Assembly (NCBI RefSeq): GCF_018991925.1
Contig: NW_024727688.1
Span: forward strand, 186,001-250,000
Reading direction: 5' to 3'
Length of the DNA: 64,000 nt
Source of the DNA: Homarus americanus
Taxonomy: Eukaryota; Arthropoda; Malacostraca; Decapoda; Nephropidae
The translations under genes were made by a program, and so were the position numbers. The stretch's first letter is position 1, and the number at the start of each line of letters is the position of its first letter. This document shows, piece by piece, positions 50,965-63,348 of this stretch. The notes below the pieces were generated by a model. That model saw only the letters and a list, made by a program, of their open reading frames with translations. It had not been told where the DNA came from and did no database searches.

Positions 50965-51329
50965 ATTTCTGCTTTCCATCTCTTTTATCTCATATTTTCC
51001 ATTTTTACCTCTCCTCTACTTCCTTCGAATTTTCCCTTTTCTCTTCCATCTCCCCATTCTGCTTCCCCTCTCCTTTCCCCTTCATAGTTCCCCCTCTTCC
51101 TTCCTCTTTCTACCCTCTCTCTCCTTTCCTTCTCCCTTTCTCTTTTCCATGTTTCTCTCCCTTTCCCCTTTCTCTCCCCTTCTCCCTTCATACTCTCACA
51201 GCCCTCATCATCAGGGACTATCTTCTGGTTCCCTTCCTCATCACGTCCTTCCATTCCATTTAACACTGTTCCTTTCTCTAATTCGTTGTCTGTGTGTTTT
51301 TCTTTCTTCTTTTAATTCCACTTCCTTGA

Positions 51330-51369
<40 letters not shown>

Positions 51370-51440
51370 CTCCTTCACCCAACATCCGCCCCACTATAAA
51401 GAAAAAGTCTCGTTCAACTCCAACTTCGTTCACTGCCTGA
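50750..51440. repeat. Pyrimidine tract including (CT)n runs
   Basis: Strongly C/T-biased. It contains pure (CT)n at 50881-50959 and 51333-51366. Confidence 0.9.
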
Positions 51441-51474
51441 CTCTGGAGTGACGATCAGGCGCCTCTGTTTGGGT

Positions 51475-51730
51475 AGAGGGTGTGGGTGTGTGTAGGGAGG
51501 GAGAGAGGGAAGGTGAGGTAAGGGAGGGAGGGAGGATAGGTAAGGGAGAGAGGGGGGAGGATAGGTGAGGTAAGGGAGAGAAGGAGGGGTGTGTGAGATG
51601 TATGAATAAGTGAAGGAAGGGACGGGAGGAAGGGTAAGTGAGGGAAAGGAAGGAAGGAGGGAGGGAGGGAAGGTGGGTTAGGGACTGAGGTAAGGGAAGA
51701 GAATAAAGGAAGGAGAGAGGTATAGTTAGG
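51475..51730. repeat. Purine tract
   Basis: G/A-rich with loose GGGAGGGAGGGAAGG and AGGTGAGGTAAGGGAG repeats, directly after the pyrimidine tract. Confidence 0.85.
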
Positions 51731-52035
51731 TGAAGGAACAAAGTGTGGGTATACTGTAGTGTAGATGAATGAAACGAACAAAATAATATCTAAACAAACG
51801 CATATAAACGCATATACGCATTATACCAGGAGGCGTATAACAGAAGGGGGAGGATGATTTAGTATTAATTACGCACATTCATCATCCGTTAATCCAATAC
51901 AGGGGAATGACATAACCAATAACTTTAATAACGCCATTGATCATCAGGTTTAATGAAAGTCTGGCTAGCGAGGGAGGCATGATTACAGCAGTGATGATAG
52001 AGGCGTGGAGGTAGTAGCATCATAGGTCTAGATAT
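51731..52035. other. Non-coding DNA
   Basis: Nothing recognised. Confidence 0.5.
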
Positions 52036-52037
52036 AG

Positions 52038-52064
52038 AGGTTAGGTTAGGTTAGGTTAGGTTAG
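52038..52064. repeat. Interstitial TTAGG repeat
   Basis: About five perfect GGTTA units. Confidence 0.92.
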
Positions 52065-52309
52065 AGAGTGTCACAATGTGAGGATATGTAGCAAAGACAA
52101 GTCCAAGTCAAGTCCTTCGAGCTACCAAACGTTTACATCACGGAGGCGACAGATGTGATCCAATATAATTTTCACCCACTGCATTGTTTACGAAGTTCAC
52201 ACACACCTCTTATGAAACCAGATATGAATTATGGGATGCGTAGATGTCATCGTTGGAGAATGGTGTGTGTAATGGAAGGAGATAAATAGGTAAAATAAAG
52301 GGAAGGGAG

Positions 52310-52800
52310 GGGCATAGTGTAGGAGGGGGAGGTTGGTGGGGAGAGTTGATGAAGAGAGGTGGGAGATTTTGGTGGAGAATGTTCTTGGAGGGAAGGGAAG
52401 GGGGCGAAGAGGGATGGTGTGGGGAGGACAGTCGAGACGATGTGAGGTCAGGTGGTGTGTGGAGGAGAGGTGAGGAGTGTGTGTGGCGGTGGAAGGGGGA
52501 TGGGTGAGGTGTGTGTGGAGGTGTGAGGGGGGGTGTGGCGGGAGGAGATGAGGTGTGGGGGTGGGGAGTGTGGGAGGGGGATAAGAGTGTGAGGGGTGTG
52601 GCAGGGGAGAGGTGGGGGTGTGGCGGAGGGGGAAGGGGAGAGATGGGGGAGTGTGGCGGTGTGGAAGGAGGTGAGGAGTGTGGCGGAGAAGGAGGTAAGG
52701 GGAGTGTGGCGGAGGAAGGAGAGGTGAGGAGTGTGTGGTGGAGGAAGGGAGAGAGATGGGGGAGTGTGGTGGTGGAGGTTGTAAGGTAAGAGTATATAAG
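52310..52800. repeat. G-rich GTGTGGCGGA-type degenerate array
   Basis: GGAGTGTGGCGGAGGAAGGAG-like words recur irregularly. The Pro/His-rich 238-codon minus-strand frame is an artefact of this array. Confidence 0.8.
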
Positions 52801-53269
52801 GGAGAGAGAAATGGAAGTTGGGTGAGAAAGGGAAGTAGAGGGCTTAGAAGGTGCTGAAGAAGATGGGTAGAAGAGGAGAGGTAGAGAAGGTTGGCTTGGG
52901 TCGATTTATTCATTAAATCAAACTGATCGGAGGTAATGAAAACGGATAAGTGTTAACTGACCTCTCTCCTCTCTCTCTCTTTCTCTCTCTCTCTCCATTA
53001 GCTAACTATTTTTTACACACACACACACACACAATATTTACTCACATACATCACCAACACAAACGCACACACAAACACACACACACACACACTCACAAAC
53101 AACCACCACCTTCACCCACTCCTCCAAACAGGGTATCATTTGAAGGTTTAGATAGTCAAAGTTTTTTTCAGTCCAATTTAGAGTCTGGGGAGAAAAGTTT
53201 GGTGTTTGTAGTGCCTGAGTTGAAGTGTTGGGGAAGGGACGAGGCTGAAGTTGGGAGGGGGGGGGAGAG

Positions 53270-53560
53270 TTTGGAGTATCTTGCTACCAGTGTTGGATAA
53301 AGTGTTGGAGGAAGAGTGTTTAAGGGAAGAGGGAAAGTTGGAATGTTGGAGATGTGTTGTTGATGGTGATGGAGGAAGAGTGAAGACGGTATGTGTGTTT
53401 GTGGGAGGGTCTGATATTGATAGTGTTGGAGGAAGTGTTTAAGTGAAGAAGGAAAGTTGGGATGTTGGAGATGGTGTTGGAGAATAAATGGAGATAGTGT
53501 GTTGGTGAGTTGCTGTTGGTGCTGTTGGAGGAAGTGTTTACAAAATAGTGATGGTTGATG
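53270..53560. repeat. Degenerate GTTGGAGGAAGTGTTTAAG repeat
   Basis: GTGTTGGAGGAAGTGTTT and GGAAAGTTGGAATGTTGGAG-type words recur two to four times with a loose ~120-bp higher order. Confidence 0.7.
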
Positions 53561-53661
53561 GATGAAGATGGAGCCAAGGTCACCAAGTGTTTGTGTATAG
53601 TGTAAGGGTATAGTGTAAGGGTATAGTGTATGTTAGTGTATATAGTGGAAGTGTAAATACC

Positions 53662-53745
53662 ATTCTTAACCCCTTGAGTACGATTCATAACCCCTTGAGT
53701 ACGATGATTTAACCCTTTAAGTACAATTATTTAACCCTTTTAATA
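53662..53745. repeat. AACCCCTTGAGTACGAT copies
   Basis: Two clean copies (AACCCCTTGAGTACGAT) and two decayed ones follow each other at 20-23 bp spacing. They belong to the same family as the 39.1-kb array. Confidence 0.85.
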
Positions 53746-53949
53746 CAACGAGCAGGTTTACCCACATTACACAAAGGGTTAAATGTATTCGTGATAACCA
53801 CACAGGTAACAAACACGCACCTGATGAACAAAAAATAATCCTGAGTTACATCAACGTGGGAGATCAAAAAAGTTATCTCAGTCAGTCCGTCAATCACTCC
53901 GTCAAGATTACCTTTCATAGAGCTGTCATGAGCTTATAAAAAACAACAC

Positions 53950-54583
53950 GAAGAAAAAAATAAAAGTAATATAATCTTCAAACATGATCCAAAGTTACTG
54001 ATAATGTTTATGTATTTTTGACCAATTTAATGTCCCCCATACCTGTCTTTTGTTTTAACTGTACATGATCTGTTATCTCGTAAATAAAACAATATAGAAT
54101 TTAATACAATATATTCAGTTTATCTACCTCAATATAACACGACTCAAGCGATGTTGGATTTACCAGGTAACATCACACTGAATTATCTTTTTCTGGGCTC
54201 TTACCTGTACCTATGTATACTGTGTAGTGTTCCTCTTACAACTTATCCAGTCTATACATACACCTGTTCGTATACCTGTAGTGTTGTGGCTGAACTAATC
54301 ACATGATACTAGACTATCACATCCCTCTTATGTTATATCCTTCTATTATTATGAAATTGAATTACTCTTCGACGGTAATTAATCTCAAATAAAACCTTTA
54401 CCTGTATCTACACCTGTCTTGTTTTTGGCTTGAAGTACAGTGAAATGATATAATATTATTCTGTTGCTTTACAAATATAAATATTATAAACTACTCAACC
54501 TAACCAGCTCCACATTTAATACATTCTAGGAATAGGTATCTTCCTGTACTAGTGTTTCAGAGTTAATACAGATACAAAATATA

Positions 54584-54585
<2 letters not shown>
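53950..54585. other. AT-rich non-coding DNA
   Basis: Nothing recognised. Confidence 0.5.

Positions 54586-54586
<1 letters not shown>

Positions 54587-54648
<62 letters not shown>
54587..54648. repeat. (CA)n microsatellite
   Basis: About 31 CA units. Confidence 0.98.
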
Positions 54649-54651
<3 letters not shown>

Positions 54652-55262
54652 GCAGTATTAGCTTCCATACAGTCACTTGCAGGTCACCAACAAGGAGACG
54701 GGAAGATAAAAATTCGCCTTATTAGTTTGAGAACTTAATATTCTCCTAGCGACTTATGGTCTTCAAGCGAACAGTATTATCGAATTACCTTGGAGGGTCG
54801 CTTATGTATGTGTGTGTGTGTGTGTGGGTGTGTGTGTGGGTGTTTATATATACATGTAAATAATGGTACATGTGTATTTCTGGGTGTGCTGTGTATATAT
54901 GTATGTGTGTATGTGTGTCAAAACGTATTAAAATAGATCTCGGAATGATTTTTTTTTTTTACAATACATCTGTTGGAGTTGCCTTGTTATCCTTTCATTC
55001 TGGGCTACAATCCACGAGCTAAAACCAACAAACATTCTTTTACGTTTCCATCATTAAATTTGGATTTGAATTTGGTGCTAGGAATCAACCTTTCTGCATT
55101 TCTACCACCTCTCTCTCTCTCTCTCTCTGTTTCTCAAGAAGCTATCAACAATATTGCATTTAAATTGCAAAAGGACTTGGTTGGTGAAAATTACATCTTA
55201 CAGTTAAACCAACCTGCGGCTATATATCTGTTTTCATACTCTGCTTTACCACACGTCGAGCA

Positions 55263-55264
<2 letters not shown>

Positions 55265-55302
<38 letters not shown>
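55265..55302. repeat. (GT)n microsatellite
   Basis: About 19 GT units abutting the SINE head. Confidence 0.96.
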
Positions 55303-55304
<2 letters not shown>

Positions 55305-55400
55305 CGGCCAAGTGGATACAGCACTCGCCTCCTATCCTAAAGAGACACTGGTTCGTTCCCAGGATACCCCCCCCCCGGCCCACACACTTCACCCAGCTGT
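55303..55400 (+). mobile_element. tRNA-derived SINE (copy 2)
   Basis: GCGGCCAAGTGGATACAGCA fits an A-box region and GGTTCGTTCCC (about 55351-55361) a B box. The core CTCCTATCCTAAAGAGACACTGG matches the copy at 10.5 kb. A C-rich run (CCCCCCCGGCCC) and CAGCTGTAAACGA follow, which may be the SINE body. Confidence 0.6.
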
Positions 55401-55721
55401 AAACGAAGACTTAAATTTACAGTTGAGAACATGAAAGCCGTCAAGTACAGTGCCGCTAACCCTTCCCCCTTGTGTACCGAAGGCTTAGTATACTGTGTAC
55501 TCTATCCACAACCGTTTAATCGACATATATTGATGGATATATGTGTGTGTGTATATATATAAAACTACATACGAGTACATACAGAGTAACCTTAAGTTAA
55601 AGTCACCATACGAGTTTACTCAGGAAGGTTATTTCAGACACTGACGAGATAAAACATGAGAAAAATGGGAAGAAAGATAAGTAAAATATAAATCAATTCA
55701 TTCTAAAAGGTATTACACTAA

Positions 55722-55722
<1 letters not shown>

Positions 55723-55754
<32 letters not shown>
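55723..55754. repeat. (CT)n microsatellite
   Basis: About 16 CT units. Confidence 0.95.
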
Positions 55755-55756
<2 letters not shown>

Positions 55757-56255
55757 TGCCATTTATTCGTTTCTAAATATATCTGATATATTAGTCTTGT
55801 TCTCCCTCTTCTGCTGTATACCCAACATGTCATCCTTATATTTGAACAGACAAGATTCACAGTCGTAATATTTACTCAGAAAATCTAAACACAAACACGA
55901 ATTCTGTCATAACGTACAGCAATAATACATGAAGTGTGAGGATTACCCAACTCGATGCCTTAACTTAGACAGAATGGTTTAACTTTACACACCTGAGAAT
56001 GCAATCAGTTGCTTCATAATCATCTCCAACATGGAATATAAACAAGGGATATTAATTATTTCTCAGAATATCCTCCCTCTGACAAATAATTCTTTAGTAA
56101 TATTAATCTCAAAATCAGGGCATGACTGCTCTTTAAACCTTTACAAGTTTATCTTATGGAGTTTTAACCTGAAGTGGCTTATTAATAACCAAAAGAGCAG
56201 TCAAGCCTTTGTTTTAACGCTCGAGAACCTTTTAACATGAGGAACTACTTTATAA
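55755..56255. other. Non-coding DNA upstream of the CCAAT array
   Basis: AT-rich; nothing recognised. Confidence 0.5.
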
Positions 56256-56257
56256 TC

Positions 56258-56556
56258 TCTCATCCTCCAGTGAAATGCTCGCTAGTACGTTCATTCTCGC
56301 CCGATTATGAACGAAAACCTTCACTGTATTATCACTGTCGACCAATAAATAAACGAGAACCACTCAGGCAAACAAATTCCCATCCAATCAAAACACCAGA
56401 ACCTCACCAACACATTCTCTGTCGTCCAATCAAAAAACCAGATCCTTACAAATATTTTTGCCGTCACCCAATCACGAACAAGGAACCCCGCCTGCATGTA
56501 AATTGTCTCCCAATCACGAAAAGGTAACCCCACCCGCATGTTCGCTATCGTCCAAT
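56258..56556 (+). promoter_or_regulatory. Six CCAAT boxes at exact 42-bp spacing
   Basis: CCAAT occurs at 56342, 56384, 56426, 56468, 56510 and 56552, always 42 bp apart. Five of the six read CCAATCA, the preferred NF-Y core. Between boxes, the units share only weak similarity (for example GAACC about 14 bp after CCAAT, and TGTCG-like ends), so this is an old 42-bp tandem repeat in which the CCAAT core is best preserved. Two more decayed units, without CCAAT, precede it from about 56258. The + frame 56237-56527 is open and shows a 14-residue repeat (RPINKREP, HPIKTPEP, RPIKKPDP, HPITNKEP), so a coding explanation cannot be dismissed. Confidence 0.7.
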
Positions 56557-56612
56557 CACCAGACGTGGAGTGTGATGTGGTGGTAGGGAAAACATCTCGA
56601 CCACATAACCTG

Positions 56613-56618
56613 TATATA
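56613..56618 (+). promoter_or_regulatory. TATA-like box downstream of the CCAAT array
   Basis: TATATA lies 61 bp after the start of the last CCAAT box. GC-rich CGCGGGGCGGGAGG follows at about 56634-56647. A start site near 56643-56650 would put the last CCAAT at about -95, a usual NF-Y position. Confidence 0.45.
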
Positions 56619-56646
56619 CCCAGTAGGTGTTGTCGCGGGGCGGGAG

Positions 56647-56926
56647 GTGCATGTAACAGTCATCATGCAAGGAGCTACCGGTGCCTGTACAGCGGGAGGA
56701 GTCCACCTCTTTGTCTCCCGGACACACACACCAGCCGGGTCTTTTTTGGTGGGTTATTTTCTTATTCAAGGGAGAATGTTACGGAGGAGGAGGGGGAGAC
56801 AAAGAAGAGATGAAGGAGGAGAAGGAGAGAAACAAGAGGGAGAATATGTCGGAGGAGGAGGATAAGAAGGACAGAAAGGAGAGGGAGAAGAAGAAGACGG
56901 AGGAGAACGAAGAGGTGGATGAATAG
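56647..56926 (+). other. Possible transcribed region after the CCAAT/TATA elements
   Basis: Three overlapping + frames are open here. The early part (about 56647-56750) is GC-rich with ATGs at 56647 and 56665. It passes into a purine-rich Glu/Lys/Arg/Gly region (56765-56925). No known protein was recognised, and the purine-rich half is probably compositional. It may hold a 5' UTR or first exon. Confidence 0.2.
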
Positions 56927-56984
56927 AAGTAAAACAAAAGGAACAAATATTGTCTAAATTTGCTTGTACGCTTCTCTTGTATGA

Positions 56985-57336
56985 ACGTTTACAGCACACT
57001 ACAGACATACAAACGTTTACAGCACACCACAAACATACAAACGTTTACAGCACACTACAGACATACAACCGTTTACAGCACAATACAGACATACAAACGT
57101 TTACAGCACACCACAAACATACAAACGTTTACAGCACACTACAGACATACAAACGTTTACAGCACACCACAAACATACAAACGTTTACAGCACACTACAG
57201 ACATACAAACGTTTACAGCACACTACAGACATACAAACGTTTACAGCACACCACAAACATACAAACGTTTACAGCACACCACACACATACAAACGTTTAC
57301 AGCACACCACAAACATACAAACGTTTACAGCACAAC
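56985..57336. repeat. 28-bp minisatellite, about 12 copies
   Basis: The unit ACGTTTACAGCACACTACAG plus ACATACAA alternates with a CCACAAACAT variant. Because 28 is not a multiple of three, the open frame cycles through all three phases of the unit. Confidence 0.98.
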
Positions 57337-57339
57337 TAC

Positions 57340-57883
57340 TGACATGTGTACGAGAGAAACACCATAAATCTAACAAGTCACCGACCAGTTTTTGCTGTAA
57401 AGGTTGTCATAATCATCAGCTTACACAGTTAATAGAGATGATCCTGTGTGTGTATGAAACGACGCTTAAAAACAGAGGCTGTGTTGATATAATGCGACTC
57501 TGGACATCACAAACTAACATTAAAATATGAAAACCTTTTTATTTGACTTCCAAGGCTGTCATTCACCTAACAATGAATATTAATTCACAAAGCAACTCAC
57601 CTGGGTTTTGTATGAGCTTAATAATATTATTTCTTTATTTCACAAGTAAATAAAAATAAAATGAGTGAGACTAAACGTAAAATAAGATTAGGAGTTTTGG
57701 ATTAAGAATCTTCTGAATCAAAGAAAAAAAACTCCTCGGTAGGTAATTTAAAAAATGCTAGATTTTTAAGTAATGCATTTAACTTATTATTAAGTAAACA
57801 ATATATTATAAATGAAAGAATGCGTCAATGCTGTTACTACTACGTTTCATAGGAGTTTGTTATACGTGTCTACCGTGTGTGTG

Positions 57884-57885
<2 letters not shown>
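57340..57885. other. AT-rich non-coding DNA
   Basis: Nothing recognised. Confidence 0.5.

Positions 57886-57889
<4 letters not shown>

Positions 57890-57938
<49 letters not shown>
57890..57938. repeat. (GA)n microsatellite
   Basis: About 24 GA units. GGCGTGGTGGTAAGGTGTTC just after it (about 57955) is faintly SINE-like but has no clear B box. Confidence 0.95.
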
Positions 57939-57941
<3 letters not shown>

Positions 57942-58092
57942 TGTATGTGTGTGAAGGCGTGGTGGTAAGGTGTTCAGCTGGAATACAATACTTGGTGCAG
58001 GACGGACTCACTTGATCGTGTCAGCTCTCGGGGACGCTGTGTTCCTTGAAATATGAATGAGCATCCCTGGACACTCACTCTCCAAGACGGTG

Positions 58093-58096
<4 letters not shown>

Positions 58097-58131
<35 letters not shown>

Positions 58132-58205
58132 GTGTGTGTGTGTGTGTGGGTGGGTGGCGTGTGTATTTAAATGTATATTGGTTAGAACGCACGCACACAC
58201 ACACA
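58097..58205. repeat. (GT)n facing a short (CA)n run
   Basis: (GT)n at 58097-58148 and ACGCACGCACACACACAC at about 58188-58205 are complementary, so the strand could fold into a hairpin across about 40 bases. Confidence 0.9.
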
Positions 58206-58424
58206 GAGGCATTAGTGGAAGCAATACCAGTAACGGAAAAAAAACTACACATTAATTAAGACCTATCATTAACGAACTGGTCTGAGCGTAGTTAATGTAG
58301 ACCAGAATCGGGTTTCTTTTGTAGAACATAATTACATCGGCAGTGAAGAATGTACCTAGGATAATTATCTCTATGTGTTGTGCCTAAGTTAATTAGCTAT
58401 ATGTATACCTAAATTACACTACAC

Positions 58425-58688
<264 letters not shown>

Positions 58689-59216
58689 AGCTGCAGGAAG
58701 TAACAAACCAAAACTCAAATATCCACAAACATAAAGCAGAGGACAAACAAACAAACATCTACACAAGACAAACACAGAATCTTGCTCCTCCCCAAGACTT
58801 CGGTAAGAGCCGTAAAGAATACAAACGAAATGCAAGTTTGGATTCTATTTAGAGAGTTGAATTTTTCATGGCTGGTGATGGAGTATTTGACAGAACAACG
58901 GTACGAATCCCCACGAGGCTTGGAGGCGGTATATTGCATTTACGTCTCTCTGCCTGTCAGTCTAGATGTCGTCCCCGAAAATACAGAAAACGAGTCAGCT
59001 TATTCTCGCTGCATTTTTGAAAGCAAATCAGTGTGTGACTGCTGAGAGCGAAGTGTTGAGATGAGATCTGGCAATCTAATATTTGCGCCTACAATAATGT
59101 GATGCGATATGTTCCATACCCATTGGCACCAGCGAACACGTTTATGAGGTGTTTGGGATACTGTATCTGTTCTAATTTACGGCGGGTGTCTACACTGTGT
59201 TCTGTATTGTTATTAG

Positions 59217-59219
59217 TAA

Positions 59220-59253
<34 letters not shown>
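59217..59253. repeat. (TAG)n microsatellite
   Basis: About 12 TAG/AGT units; a second short (AGT)n run lies near 59320-59332. Confidence 0.93.
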
Positions 59254-59254
<1 letters not shown>

Positions 59255-59787
59255 TCAACGTAATAAATGATGGCGAAGGTGTGGCTATTGGGGGAGGCTG
59301 GAGGCCACGTTAAAAAAAAAGTAGTAGTAGTATCTTCATTATTATTATTATCATTTATGACTAATACATTAATATCATAGGTGACAGACTGATAGCTTCC
59401 CCTATAATAAACAAACCCATACATTACACCCAACCCAGACTGACTGTGACATAAAACTATATATATATACTGTATATAAATGAAATATATTACACAAGAA
59501 ATATAATGGACAGATTTTAATAACAAAACAGTGTGTTGTGTTTCATACCTGATACAGTTGGAACATTTTCAATAAAGATAACAGTCAAATCCACGCACGT
59601 ATTATCAGCGTTGCTTTGTGTGTTTGACAGATGAATGGTAGCGGTTATTGTGTGTCTGAATTAACTTATGATGAGTGAATTATATTTCCAACATAAAATC
59701 GGTGGCAGTTAGTTAAGGTTTATAACCAATTACCAACATTGTTTCTAATACAAATGGGTCTGATTTATCTAGCATTTATTTTCAGTT

Positions 59788-59790
<3 letters not shown>

Positions 59791-59873
<83 letters not shown>
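59791..59873. repeat. (CT)n microsatellite
   Basis: About 41 CT units. Confidence 0.98.
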
Positions 59874-59875
<2 letters not shown>

Positions 59876-59990
59876 ATTGCGCTTTCTATTTGTTGTATTT
59901 CATCTTTTTGATACATTGTGAAAATAGGATGTCCTTCTTGTTGTTTACTGAGTGTATGTGAATGATGTGAATGTATGTTCCTGCCTAATT

Positions 59991-59992
<2 letters not shown>

Positions 59993-60028
<36 letters not shown>
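59993..60028. repeat. (CA)n microsatellite
   Basis: About 18 CA units. Confidence 0.97.
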
Positions 60029-60030
<2 letters not shown>

Positions 60031-60149
60031 TACACCTGGTCAACCCCACCTGTAATCAATCTAACATGTGCCAGACGGTGCATATATTTCCCCTCAACTT
60101 GCCAACTAACTCCCCTCGACAACCACACAAATATATAAGGAACAGAGGG

Positions 60150-60465
60150 GCGGACGTCAGGGAAGGGGTGAGGGGAGGAGGGAGGACAGGGAGAATGGGA
60201 AGGGAGGGAGTGAGAGAGAGAACAGTTATGGGAAAAGGGAGGGGCGACAGAGGGGAGAGGAGAAAGGAGGAGAGAAAAAGAAGAGAACATTCAGAGAAGA
60301 GATGGAAAGGGGAATACGGGAGGGAAGGAGAAATGAGTAGGGGAAGAAGGAAGATGGACTGGCAGGGAGAATGAGAAGGGAGGAAGGAGAAGAAAACAGA
60401 GAAGGAGGAGGGGGGGAGGTTGTGAGGATCTATCTAGGAGTTAGGCGGAGGCAGTAAGGGGAGGG
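60150..60465. repeat. Purine-rich tract
   Basis: Strong A/G bias over ~310 bp, followed by a short C/T-rich turn (60470-60495). Arg/Glu/Gly-rich frames are compositional. Confidence 0.8.
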
Positions 60466-60617
60466 AGGAGGTCTTCCCCTCCTTCTCCCTCTACTACATG
60501 AGGGGAAACTGATCGTGTGAGGGGGAGGCAGCGGCTGTCGAGGGGAGGGACGGAGGGGAACAGACACCACACCTCCACAAATTAAACTCCTGTGCAATAT
60601 GGCTCCAAACTGACCCT

Positions 60618-60619
<2 letters not shown>

Positions 60620-60699
<80 letters not shown>
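60620..60699. repeat. (GA)n microsatellite
   Basis: About 40 GA units. Confidence 0.98.
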
Positions 60700-60701
<2 letters not shown>

Positions 60702-61174
60702 AACAGTGATTTCAACAGTGGTTTGGTTTGATTAAAATGACAACAGGGATTGGTGGGTTAATTAGTGAGTGATAGAGAGTGAGACAGAGATTGACGGGTT
60801 GATTAACGAGAGGGATTCGCTTACAGACTACTGTAGTGTGAGACGAATGGTGAAATTTGTCAGAATATAAAGATTAAGAGAACTAGCCTGAAGGACGGTA
60901 GTGGTAGGCTAATTGGAACGAGAGTGACTGGTTGGCTGGTTAGTGTGAGGGAGATTGGTACCTTGATGAGATTGGCCTTTAGGTTGGTCAGGAAGACAAG
61001 ACTACTAAGATAACAAGAGGTTGACAGCAAAGATGGTTAGCTCGCCCGCCGCACTACAGCAAGGTCCAGGGAGCCGTGACTCGAGACACCGATATAATCC
61101 ACTCACAACGTTTACCTCATATCCGTCAACCTCAGCACGAGTAATTAGGACTACAGTTCCCGGACATGCGGACG

Positions 61175-61310
61175 GACGAACAGACGCACAGACAGACGTA
61201 AAGACACACAGAGAGACCCAAAGACACACAGACAGACGCAAAGACGCACAGACAGACGCAAAGACACACAGACAGACGCACAAACACAGAGAAACACAAA
61301 GACACAACAG
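61175..61310. repeat. ~20-bp CAGACAGACGCAAAGACACA repeat
   Basis: Five to six imperfect copies of ACACAGACAGACGCAAAGAC. Confidence 0.9.
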
Positions 61311-61314
61311 GTAA

Positions 61315-61999
61315 ACAGGCGACAGGTTCAATAAGTTCATATTTTAAGATACTCTTATATTTTTTTCAACTTACATTAATTGTACGTTAAATAAACCAAC
61401 ATCATTTAGGTCCTGATTTAAAGCTCTTATATGTTAACTGTTGCAGTGAACTACGTGTGTTGAATAAGGCTAGGTTATGGTTGGTTGTAATACCATAAGG
61501 ACACGCTAGGGTTAAAATAGAGTAATTATACACCTACATTTACCTCATATTTCTCTTACCTAAAGTAGCTATCTTCGTGTCTACTGTGTAATGACGGTAA
61601 TCGCCCAGTGACATGACAGATGCCTTCTACCTGTCTCGTTCTTATCCAATCAACGTAATCGAGACGCCATCATCGTCCAGTCATTGGTTAAAATCGGCTC
61701 AGCTGCGTGTCGGGTACTGGACGAATAGCTACTTTCTATTAGGAACGGCGCCAGAGTGAGTAGCTGTGTGTGACGCCGATTGTTAGCATTAGAGCATATG
61801 TGGCACCATTGGGGGTGACGGACAGCTGGTGTGTTCCTCGCCAGGGTAAAGGTCTGGAACACAGCCGGGAGGGGTGATGTGTTCAGATAATTGTTCCATG
61901 ACATATTACCCAGAACTGTGTGTGTGTGTGTGTGTGTGTGTTCCTTATGCATTTCCACTGTATTGAAGATGAAGCTGAAATTTGGTAGGGAGGTGCGGG

Positions 62000-62000
<1 letters not shown>
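61315..62000. other. Non-coding DNA with a short (GT)n
   Basis: (GT)n at 61919-61941; otherwise nothing recognised. Confidence 0.5.
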
Positions 62001-62189
<189 letters not shown>

Positions 62190-62930
62190 CTTTGTCGAGT
62201 CAAGAAATTCCGCAAGAACTAAATCTCAGTAAAGCCGAAAATCTCGCGCAACTTGAACAGATTTTAATCAAATTCCTGGTTAGGGCGGAGATTTAATTTA
62301 GTTCAGCAGTCTGTTTCTTGCGGGGTGTGGCTGTCGCGTTGCATTGTAATTGAGGAAGTAATTATGTCTAGTCCCCCTCTACACTCGCATATATTTCCAC
62401 GTGATTCGAAATTATCCTAAAACAGTGACTAATTAAGAAGAACTGAACTTAGGATTAAAAGGAACGCGGGCATAAGTTTGGAGCAGCTGTGTTCTACGGA
62501 GGATAAAGTCAATGAGACTGTTTTATGGCCGCATATACAAGGACCGTGCATCATGGAGCGACATTTGTGAAGGTAGATTTTTATATAATTTAAATAAAAA
62601 AGGAGAAACTAAAGTTTATAAAAAACTTCATATAATTTCGAAATAAAATCTTGGGATACCAATAAAAAAAATCCATAACATATGAAGGTGAACTTTCTAA
62701 CACTAAGCATCATTGTAATGTGATTAGAATTACGTTTTAGCAATATTCAGATAACTCTAATCTTCAATAGTGCTACAAAACATTTAGGATATCTTTCAAA
62801 ATACTTAAAATAACTTTGAATCATGAAAATAATTACAGTACTAGACTTAATATTTAATGAATCTTGCCACAATACTTCTTACAGGTGTAGACTCAACATC
62901 CGCCGACCATTAATTTCACTCTTTATTCTT
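62190..62930. other. AT-rich non-coding DNA
   Basis: Nothing recognised. Confidence 0.5.

Positions 62931-62933
<3 letters not shown>

Positions 62934-62968
<35 letters not shown>
62934..62968. repeat. (CA)n microsatellite
   Basis: About 17 CA units. Confidence 0.97.
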
Positions 62969-62970
<2 letters not shown>

Positions 62971-63317
62971 TTTTAAGAGAATTAACTGGTGCTTGTGAGG
63001 TGCAGTACATGAGAAAAGTACAGTGCCGTGTACTACCCCGGGACCAAGACGTGTAGAGCGCGGCAGGTGAGTAAACACGAGCAGTGGTAGACACAAGGGC
63101 GTAGTGTCGGAGCTCCAGGTGAGCCCTCAACCATGCAATGAATAATGAAAACGAGTGTGTCTGTTTTTAAATCAATAATGATGCAGGAGGAAGCATATCG
63201 GTGAAGCAGGTGAGAGATGACTACAGGAAGGGACGTTCAAGTAAATCACCTCAACTGCTGTTTATAAGGGAACGACAGAGGTATCAAAGAAACTATGAAT
63301 ATTCGTGTATAACAGCC

Positions 63318-63318
<1 letters not shown>

Positions 63319-63348
<30 letters not shown>

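Noticed and set aside
52197..52913. 238-codon Pro/His/Leu-rich minus-strand ORF
   Set aside because: It lies over a G-rich degenerate array and has no recognisable domain.
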